Shown here piece by piece: positions 12,646 through 18,136 of a stretch of DNA of 18,136 bases. The stretch comes from an uncultured Collinsella sp. (GTDB lineage: Bacteria; Actinomycetota; Coriobacteriia; Coriobacteriales; Coriobacteriaceae). Within the stretch, counting starts at the first letter, position 1. Each line of letters opens with the position of its first letter. The notes beneath the pieces are model-generated. The model saw only the letters and a program-made list of their open reading frames with translations. It was not told where the DNA came from and did no database searches. The position numbers and the translations under genes are program-made. The stretch lies in assembly GCA_900754385.1 (NCBI GenBank), contig CAAECP010000160.1:1-18136 (forward strand). Reading direction: 5' to 3'.

Positions 12646-13746
12646 GTGGAATACCTCGAAAACCCGTTTACCCCTAGCTTTGGCGAGGTTCCTGCCCATC
12701 TCGCTGGCAGACAACAGATTATTCGGGATTTGGACCGTGCCTTCTTGAGCCAGCGCAGGCGCCCAGAATTGACCTCGATCTTCTCAGGCGCGCGTGGAAC
12801 CGGTAAAACCGCTCTCATGTCGTCGCTCGCGACAAGGGCGGAATCCCACGGCTGGATAGCCGTAAAGACGACCGCGCTCCCGGGAATGCTTGAGGAAATC
12901 GAGCTCGGGACGAAACGTGCCGCAGCCCATCTCATCGACTCGTCCACCCACTTCGAAGTCACCGGCCTCGGAATTGCACCGCTCGGCAGCATCGAGGTCA
13001 GTCGCGTTCACGATGCCTCAACCTGGCGTTATCGCATGAGCGACATCATCGACCAGCTCAACGAGGCGGGCACCGGTCTGCTCGTCACGGTTGACGAGGT
13101 GGACCCGACACTCGACGAGATGATCCAGCTCGCAGCCACGTATCAGCACTTTGTGACCGATGGGAAACGCGTCGCCCTGCTCATGGCAGGACTTCCCAAC
13201 AACGTATCGACGCTACTGAACCACAAGACGGTCTCGTTCCTTCGCCGCGCCCAACAATATCATCTGGGTCGCATTGCCGACTATGACGTACGCGAGGCCT
13301 TGATTCGCACAATCCAGGAAAACGATCGCCTGGCAGATGCTGAGGGAATCGATAGAGCCGTTCGCTCGATCTCTGGTTTTCCCTTCCTATTGCAACTCGT
13401 AGGCTACCGTGCCTGGGATCTCACAAGCGATTCGAAGGAAATCTCGTCGCGCGACTTTGACCTGGGAATCAAAATCGCGCGCGACGAGATGGACGATCGA
13501 ATCCTCGCGGCAACCTATCGGGAACTCACTGCAGAGGACAAGCGATTCCTCATCGCCATGCTCGATGACGAGGAAGAGTCCACCACCGCTGACCTTGTCG
13601 AGCGCCTTAAGCGTTCGCCACAGCAGGTCTCCCGCTACCGACGCCGCATGATAGATGCCGGCATCATCGGGGAACGAGGACGAGGGCTCGTCGCATTTGA
13701 ATTGCCATTCTTCCGCGACTATCTCGCGGCTCAATGCGTGAAATAG
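12646..13746 (+). CDS. AAA+ ATPase with C-terminal winged-helix region (paralog 1)
   Basis: A 366-residue ATPase of the ORC/Cdc6- and AAA_16-like group. NPFTPSFG at the N-terminus precedes Walker A GARGTGKTA (48-56) and Walker B LLVTVDE (145-151). The sensor region has LLMAGLPNNVSTLL and TVSFLRRAQQYHLG, followed by the lid segment FPFLLQLVGYRAWD. The last 70 residues (TTADLVERLKRSPQQVSRYR and following) look like a winged helix-turn-helix. It is clearly homologous to the protein at 16293-17411. The GTG start at 12646 follows AAAGGAGGG. Such proteins couple ATP to DNA binding; whether it acts in regulation, repair or element maintenance is not shown. The promoter has phased repeats that it might bind itself. 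A palindromic repeat follows the stop. Confidence 0.8.
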   Translation: MEYLENPFTPSFGEVPAHLAGRQQIIRDLDRAFLSQRRRPELTSIFSGARGTGKTALMSSLATRAESHGWIAVKTTALPGMLEEIELGTKRAAAHLIDSSTHFEVTGLGIAPLGSIEVSRVHDASTWRYRMSDIIDQLNEAGTGLLVTVDEVDPTLDEMIQLAATYQHFVTDGKRVALLMAGLPNNVSTLLNHKTVSFLRRAQQYHLGRIADYDVREALIRTIQENDRLADAEGIDRAVRSISGFPFLLQLVGYRAWDLTSDSKEISSRDFDLGIKIARDEMDDRILAATYRELTAEDKRFLIAMLDDEEESTTADLVERLKRSPQQVSRYRRRMIDAGIIGERGRGLVAFELPFFRDYLAAQCVK

Positions 13747-13754
13747 AAGTCAAT

Positions 13755-13781
13755 ATGGCAAAGGGGCAGTCCCTTTGTCAC
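13755..13781. repeat. Dispersed palindromic repeat, copy B (degenerate)
   Basis: The right arm GTCCCTTTGTCAC is intact, but the left half differs at several positions (ATGGCAAAGGGGC). It lies between the convergent 3' ends of the ATPase gene (stop 13744-13746) and the UvrA-like gene (stop 13787-13789). Confidence 0.75.
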
Positions 13782-13786
13782 ATTGC

Positions 13787-16267
13787 CTATAGGTAGCGAC
13801 CGGTAATGCTCTTGGAGCAAGCCGCGATGTCGCCCGGCGTGCCGGCGCAGACGATTTGCCCGCCCGCGTCGCCACCGCCCGGGCCCATGTCGATCACGTA
13901 ATCGGCGTTACGGATAAGGTCGAGATCGTGTTCAATCACGATAACCGTGGCGCCCTTGGCAACGAGGCCATCGAACACACTCAACAACACCTGAACATCG
14001 AGCGGATGTAGGCCGATCGTGGGCTCGTCGAATACGAATACGGCATCGTCCTGCACGCGGCCCATCTCGCTCGCAAGCTTAAGACGCTGTGCCTCGCCGC
14101 CCGAAAGCGCCGGCGTGGGTTCACCGAGCGTGAGATAACCCAAGCCCAGGTCGTGCAAGGTCTGCAAGCGCGTCTGAACCTTCTTGAGTCCCAGTGTGGC
14201 GTCGATGGCCTCATCCACACTCATATCCATGAGCTGCGGCAACGTAAGCAAGCTCCCGTCCTTGCCCTCGCGATGGATATGCGAAGCCGCGTCTGCATAA
14301 CGTGAGCCGCGACATGCCGGGCAGACGATCTCGACATCGGGCAAAAACTGCACGTCGAGTGATATCGAGCCCGTGCCGTCGCACGTAGGGCAGCGCAAGG
14401 CGCCGGTGTTGTAGCTAAAGGCGCCTGCCTTGTAGCCGGCTGCCTTGGCTTCGGGCGTGCGGGCGAAGGCGCGGCGCAGCTCATCATGGATGTCGGCATA
14501 AGTCGCCACCGTCGAGCGCACGTTGGCGCCGATGGGCGTGGCGTCAATCAGGTTGGCGCGTGCGATGCCCTCGGCGTCAACCCAGCGCACATGGCTTGGC
14601 AGGCGCGCGCCAGTTGCCTGAGCCTTGAACGCCGGGATGAGCGTCTCGAGCACCAGGGTTGTCTTGCCCGAACCCGAAACGCCCGTCACCGTGACAAGGC
14701 GACCGCGCGGTATATCGACTTCGAGCGGTTTGACGGTATGGATGGCATCGGTCGCCATGCGGATATGGCCTTGATCGAACATTTCGTCGTCAGCCACCCG
14801 CGGGCGCAAACGCTTGGGGTCTGCGCGCAAAAACGGTGCGATGCGGCTGCCCTGCGATTGTTCGACCTCGTCCACCGTACCAGCGGCGATCACATTGCCG
14901 CCGCCTGCTCCGGCAACGGGACCCATCTCAACCAGATAATCAGCCTCCGCCAACACGCGCGTATCGTGGTCGACAACAACCACGGTGTTGCCGTCGCCCA
15001 CTAGGTCGCGCATCACACCCACCAGACCGTCGACATTGGCAGGATGCAGGCCAATTGAGGGCTCGTCCAGTACATAAAGCACACCCGTCGATCGGTTGCG
15101 CACCACGCGGGCGAGCTGCACGCGCTGACGCTCACCCGTGGAGAGCGTGGCACCGGCGCGATCGAGCGAAAGGTAATCGAGACCTAGGTCGACCAGACGA
15201 CGAGCCGTGCCCAAAAACGAATCGCAGATATCCACTGCCATGGGCCGCATCTCGGGCGGCAAGGATGCGGGCACCCCGCGCACCCACTCAATCGCATCAC
15301 CAAGCGTCATGGCCGCCGCCTGTGACAGATTGATACCGCGCACCTGGGGCTGGCGCGCTGCCTCGGAGAGACGCGTGCCACCGCAATCACGGCATGGGCC
15401 CTCGCGCAAAAAGCGCGCAACGCGTTTTAAGCCCTTATCGTCCTTGACCTTGGCGAGCGCATTCTCGACGGTATAGACGGCGTTGTAATAGGTGAAGTCG
15501 AGCGGCGTGGCACCCTCGCCGTTTTTGGGAACGTAAAGAATGTGCTTCTTAACCGCCGGGCCGTGGAACACGATGTCGCGCTCTTGAGGCGTGAGCTGGT
15601 TAAACGGCACGTCAGTGCGCACGCCCATCTCGCCGGCCACTTGCTTCATCAGATCCCACATGAGCGTACCCCAGGGAAGCACCGCGCCCTCATCGATGGT
15701 CTTGGTCTCATCGGGAACCAAACTCGCCTCGTCCACCTCGCGCATGACACCGGTGCCGCCGCAGGTGGGACATGCACCGCCGCTATTGAAAGCCAAATCC
15801 TCGGCACTCGGCGCGTAGAACTCGCGGCCGCATGCCGGACACGTGAGCGACAGGCCTGCGGCCACGTTAAGGCTCGGCTCCAAACGCGCCCCGCAATGCG
15901 GGCATACGTGATGGGCGCAACGGCTAAAGAGCAGACGCAGGCTATTGTTGAGCTCGGTCATGGTGCCAAAGGTAGAACGCACGCCCGGCACGCTCGGACG
16001 CTGGTGTAGCGCGAGCGCCGCCGGTACGTGCAATACCTCGTCCACCTGGGCGTGTTCGGCCTGCGTTAGACGACGTCGAGTATAGGTGCTGAGTGCTTCC
16101 AAGTAGCGACGCGAGCCCTCGGCATAAAGAATCCCCAGCGCCAGCGAGCTCTTGCCCGAACCCGACACGCCGGCAATACCCACGAGCTTTCCCAGCGGAA
16201 TATCGATATCGATGTCCTTGAGGTTATGTACACGCGCGCCACGCACCTCGATAGCCCGCGGGCTCAT
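13787..16267 (-). CDS. Class II UvrA-like ABC ATPase without UvrB-binding domain
   Basis: An 826-residue UvrA homologue. NBD I has GVSGSGKSSL (33-42), the degenerate signature LSTGERQRVQLA (375-386) and LDEPSIGLHP; NBD II has GVSGSGKTTL (529-538), LSGGEAQRLKLASEM and FDEPTIGLHP. Zinc-module motifs are CPHCG (122-126), CPACG (143-147), CPTCGGTG (167-174), CRDCGGTRL (292-300), CPTCDGTG and CPACRGSRY. Between the first zinc pair and CPTCGG there are only about 40 residues, where UvrA of excision repair has about 110, including the UvrB-binding domain. It should not load UvrB; class II UvrA proteins are linked to tolerance of DNA-damaging or intercalating antibiotics. The ATG at 16267 puts the conserved IEVRGARVHNLK near the N-terminus; an ATG at 16300 would overlap the ATPase stop by eight bases. 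The gene is operonic with that ATPase. Confidence 0.85.
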   Translation of the reverse strand: MSPRAIEVRGARVHNLKDIDIDIPLGKLVGIAGVSGSGKSSLALGILYAEGSRRYLEALSTYTRRRLTQAEHAQVDEVLHVPAALALHQRPSVPGVRSTFGTMTELNNSLRLLFSRCAHHVCPHCGARLEPSLNVAAGLSLTCPACGREFYAPSAEDLAFNSGGACPTCGGTGVMREVDEASLVPDETKTIDEGAVLPWGTLMWDLMKQVAGEMGVRTDVPFNQLTPQERDIVFHGPAVKKHILYVPKNGEGATPLDFTYYNAVYTVENALAKVKDDKGLKRVARFLREGPCRDCGGTRLSEAARQPQVRGINLSQAAAMTLGDAIEWVRGVPASLPPEMRPMAVDICDSFLGTARRLVDLGLDYLSLDRAGATLSTGERQRVQLARVVRNRSTGVLYVLDEPSIGLHPANVDGLVGVMRDLVGDGNTVVVVDHDTRVLAEADYLVEMGPVAGAGGGNVIAAGTVDEVEQSQGSRIAPFLRADPKRLRPRVADDEMFDQGHIRMATDAIHTVKPLEVDIPRGRLVTVTGVSGSGKTTLVLETLIPAFKAQATGARLPSHVRWVDAEGIARANLIDATPIGANVRSTVATYADIHDELRRAFARTPEAKAAGYKAGAFSYNTGALRCPTCDGTGSISLDVQFLPDVEIVCPACRGSRYADAASHIHREGKDGSLLTLPQLMDMSVDEAIDATLGLKKVQTRLQTLHDLGLGYLTLGEPTPALSGGEAQRLKLASEMGRVQDDAVFVFDEPTIGLHPLDVQVLLSVFDGLVAKGATVIVIEHDLDLIRNADYVIDMGPGGGDAGGQIVCAGTPGDIAACSKSITGRYL

Positions 16268-16292
16268 CTTCTGTTCCGTCACCTTTATCACC

Positions 16293-17411
16293 CTACTCAT
16301 GCCATAAAATGCGATCTCGAATGTACGCGCCCAGCATGGGCACGGCAAACCGGACGAGGCCGTATCCGGCGGCCTCGATGACTCGCCCGCGAATCAAGCT
16401 TGCGCGATATTTACTCGCCCAGCTCTGGGTGCGATCGCAACGCTCAATGATATCCGCCATGCGAGTCGGTTTGCCCTCGTCAACCGCCATGGCCTCGATA
16501 AAGAGGCGCTGTGGACTGCGCAGCCCGTAATACAGAGGTGCGTCAACCGCTTCGTAGAACTCGGAGACGGCATCTGCATGGCCACCCTCGACATCGCACC
16601 TTTCGATGACCCGCGAACCACGCCGGACAGCAGACCGCCACATGTAATATCCCACCAGCTGAACCATATAGGGATGCCCCATACTCTTGTGTGCCGCAAG
16701 GTCCGCCGTCTCCGCGTCAACGTAAAGACCAGCGTCTTTGACCGTCTGGATATACGAATCGCGCACCTTGGGCAAAGATATCGCCCCCAACGTACGCTGC
16801 TGGGCACGCCGCAAAAACGTCACGCTCGGCTCTTCAAGCAAGTCATCAACCATACTGGGCAAGCCGGCGAACACCAGCGCAAGACCACGCTGGTCGTTAT
16901 CGGACAAGCCCGTGGCATCCTGATCTCCGAGCACTTGCTGATAGAGGACGGCAAGAGCCGCCAGCTCCTCGATAGACGCAGACTGCGCCTCATCAATCGC
17001 AAACAGTATGCCCTTGCCTGGACCGAGCTTCTTGAGGCGCTCGTTGACCAGCCCTCGTAGCGTCTCGCCCTTTGCCCGCGCCGCCTCGACCGACATCCGG
17101 CCAAACGACGGACCGAGCTCCATTGACGTCACAACGGGTTTATTCGAGCGAAGCGCGTCGGCTAAGCGGTCGCATAAGCCAAGCGAAGCGGAATCGGAGA
17201 TAACCGCCCATCCGCGCTCGCTGGCTAGACGTTGCAGCTCCCGCAGGAGAACCGTTTTGCCGCAGCCGCGGTTTCCCGTAATGAGCATGAGCCTACCCGG
17301 CGCTCCGGCGCCGTTGTCGAGTCCTTCCTCAAAATCTTCGATGACCGACTCTCGACCGATGAGCATCGGAGGCCGCTTGCCTGCCGTTGGCTTAAAGGGA
17401 TTTGGATTCAT
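16293..17411 (-). CDS. AAA+ ATPase with C-terminal winged-helix region (paralog 2)
   Basis: A 372-residue ATPase homologous to the protein at 12646-13746. It shares NPFKPTAG at the start, Walker A GNRGCGKT (46-53), Walker B ILFAIDEAQ (135-143), LVFAGLPSMVDDLL with VTFLRRAQQRTLG, and HPYMVQLVGYYMW. The C-terminal RMADIIERCDRTQSWASKYR and following residues resemble a winged helix-turn-helix. The ATG at 17411 follows GAGGAGG at about six bases. Its TAG stop is at 16295-16293; the UvrA-like gene begins either eight bases inside it or 25 bases after, so the two are one operon. The promoter holds three tandem 10-bp repeats. A DNA-dependent partner or regulator of the UvrA-like ATPase is a reasonable guess. 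Confidence 0.8.
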   Translation of the reverse strand: MNPNPFKPTAGKRPPMLIGRESVIEDFEEGLDNGAGAPGRLMLITGNRGCGKTVLLRELQRLASERGWAVISDSASLGLCDRLADALRSNKPVVTSMELGPSFGRMSVEAARAKGETLRGLVNERLKKLGPGKGILFAIDEAQSASIEELAALAVLYQQVLGDQDATGLSDNDQRGLALVFAGLPSMVDDLLEEPSVTFLRRAQQRTLGAISLPKVRDSYIQTVKDAGLYVDAETADLAAHKSMGHPYMVQLVGYYMWRSAVRRGSRVIERCDVEGGHADAVSEFYEAVDAPLYYGLRSPQRLFIEAMAVDEGKPTRMADIIERCDRTQSWASKYRASLIRGRVIEAAGYGLVRFAVPMLGAYIRDRILWHE

Positions 17412-17444
17412 GTCGGCCTCCTCGGATCGGTAAACCCTGGTAAC

Positions 17445-17474
17445 AGTTATACCAACTTATACCGAGTTATACCA
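17445..17474 (-). promoter_or_regulatory. Three tandem 10-bp repeats in the promoter of the second ATPase
   Basis: AGTTATACCA (17445-17454), ACTTATACCG (17455-17464) and AGTTATACCA (17465-17474) follow each other without gaps, 33-63 bases before the ATG at 17411. On the minus strand each contains TATAAC or TATAAG, similar to a -10 element. The one-helical-turn spacing suggests cooperative binding of a protein on one face of the DNA. Confidence 0.6.
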
Positions 17475-17481
17475 TCAGCAG

Positions 17482-17508
17482 GTGACAAAGGGACTGTCCC
17501 CTTGTCAC
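17482..17508. repeat. Dispersed palindromic repeat, copy C (one mismatch)
   Basis: The left arm GTGACAAAGGGAC is intact; the right arm reads GTCCCCTTGTCAC. It provides the TGA stop (17507-17505) of the minus-strand translation-factor gene, as copy A does for trmL, and separates that gene from the promoter of the second ATPase. Confidence 0.85.
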
Positions 17509-18136
17509 ATGTGGCCGAAAAACTCCGCGTCTGCTGCTCGCCAGGGGCGGAAGGTGGCGAGATCGACCTTTACGTGCGCCGCGGCGGGTACGTCGTACCA
17601 TTTGACCGTGTAACCGGCGCCGTGAGAGCAAAAGACCGAATCGGGCGTGTTGGGCAGATCGGCCTCGGGCTCATAGGCGGCCGCCTCGATGACGCGCTCG
17701 GCATCATGGCAAGCCGCATAGCCGGCGAACTCTAGGTACAGATGCCCGCGACCGCTTGTGTAGGCGGCCACCTCCAGCGCGTAATCCTGCACCTCAGATG
17801 CCGGCACGCGACCCACAAGCTTCGCCCGGTCTCCCGCCATCGTCGGCGGCTCGTACTCGGCACCCATGCGCGTGGCATCCGAGAGCGCCCGGCCCACGCA
17901 CTCCCCCGGTACCTCGAGCTCAAAGCGATACCACGGCTCCAGCAGCACCGCAGCATCCGCCTCACGCGCCTGCATGAGTCCCTGTCGAATCGCACGGTAC
18001 GTGGCCTGGCGAAAATCGCCACCCTCGGTGTGTTTGGCATGCGCGCGGCCGCCCGTGAGCGTAATGCGCACATCGGTGATGGGAGAGCCGGTCAGCACGC
18101 CCAGGTGATCGCGCTCCATGGCGTTGGTGAGCGCCA
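17505..18136 (-). CDS. TetM/EF-G-like translation factor, C-terminal part (partial)
   Basis: The frame stays open to the window edge (reading ALTNAMERD before the first in-window ATG), so this is the C-terminal 210 residues of a longer gene. TGGRAHAKHTEGGDFRQATY with RAIRQGL corresponds to EF-G domain IV. LLEPWYRFELEVP followed by GRALSDATRMGAEYE, VGRVPASEVQDYALEVAAYT and SGRGHLYLEFAGY correspond to domain V of the ribosomal-protection group (TetM, TetO, TetW). The tail PDSVFCSHGAGYTVKWYDVP is typical of chromosomal TetM-related GTPases of Gram-positive gut bacteria. The N-terminal GTPase domain is outside the window. Whether it confers tetracycline resistance cannot be judged from this part. 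Confidence 0.8.
   Translation of the reverse strand, partial: ALTNAMERDHLGVLTGSPITDVRITLTGGRAHAKHTEGGDFRQATYRAIRQGLMQAREADAAVLLEPWYRFELEVPGECVGRALSDATRMGAEYEPPTMAGDRAKLVGRVPASEVQDYALEVAAYTSGRGHLYLEFAGYAACHDAERVIEAAAYEPEADLPNTPDSVFCSHGAGYTVKWYDVPAAAHVKVDLATFRPWRAADAEFFGHM

Noticed and set aside
12646..13746. Replication initiator (Orc1/Cdc6 or plasmid Rep) with iterons as an origin
   Set aside because: Similarity is only to the general ATPase plus winged-helix layout, the repeats sit on a promoter, and no other replication or partition genes are present.
14486..15004. Open frames on the plus strand across the UvrA-like gene
   Set aside because: They mirror GC-rich codons of the minus-strand gene and show no domain motifs or ribosome binding sites.
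8502..17508. CRISPR array
   Set aside because: The recurring palindromes are kilobases apart with genes between them, without regular spacers or cas genes.

Overview
The window looks like chromosomal DNA from a high-GC gut actinobacterium of the class Coriobacteriia, probably Collinsella or a close relative. This is an inference from GC-rich codon use, the gene families present and a recurring short palindromic repeat; no rRNA or tRNA gene is present to settle it. Roughly bases 50-4850 are visibly AT-richer than the rest and read as a horizontally acquired island.

Left island (about 50-4850). One minus-strand operon reads in transcription order: a radical SAM enzyme with a degenerate SPASM region; a GNAT-like 157-160-residue protein; a protein with an N-terminal PqqD-like peptide-recognition (RRE) domain and an unknown C-terminal half; a 66-residue cysteine-free peptide rich in Ala and Val, taken to be the precursor; a small membrane protein; a class I methyltransferase with an NPPL motif; and the first third of an ABC exporter. 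This layout is that of a RiPP (ribosomally synthesised, post-translationally modified peptide) pathway that I cannot assign to a named class. The ABC gene is cut off at the left edge, exactly at a half copy of the dispersed palindromic repeat. The right edge holds a 22-codon open reading frame ending in a perfect inverted repeat, then decayed gene and IS30-family transposase remnants.

Middle (5439-8528), plus strand. This part holds a flavodoxin-like FMN reductase, an ArsC/Spx-like protein lacking its usual cysteine, a CobW/COG0523 metallochaperone-type GTPase, a perfect intrinsic terminator, and TrmL with an unusual internal insertion. The ArsC-like gene is preceded by a leader rich in inverted repeats, the last of which would occlude its ribosome binding site.

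Cell-envelope block (8609-11610), minus strand. An FxLYD-type lipoprotein ends at an intrinsic terminator; a DUF4230 protein and an EcsC-family protein follow as a tightly coupled pair.

Right part (11773-18136). A serine recombinase has direct repeats at its 3' end and a palindrome at its 5' side. It is followed by two paralogous AAA+ ATPases with C-terminal winged-helix-like regions, which flank a class II UvrA-like ABC ATPase that lacks the UvrB-binding region. The second ATPase overlaps or closely abuts the UvrA-like gene. Each ATPase promoter carries a set of three phased direct repeats, with 20-bp period for one and 10-bp period for the other. The window ends inside a TetM/EF-G-like translation factor. 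The palindromic repeat recurs three times in full, always next to a gene 3' end and twice supplying the stop codon.
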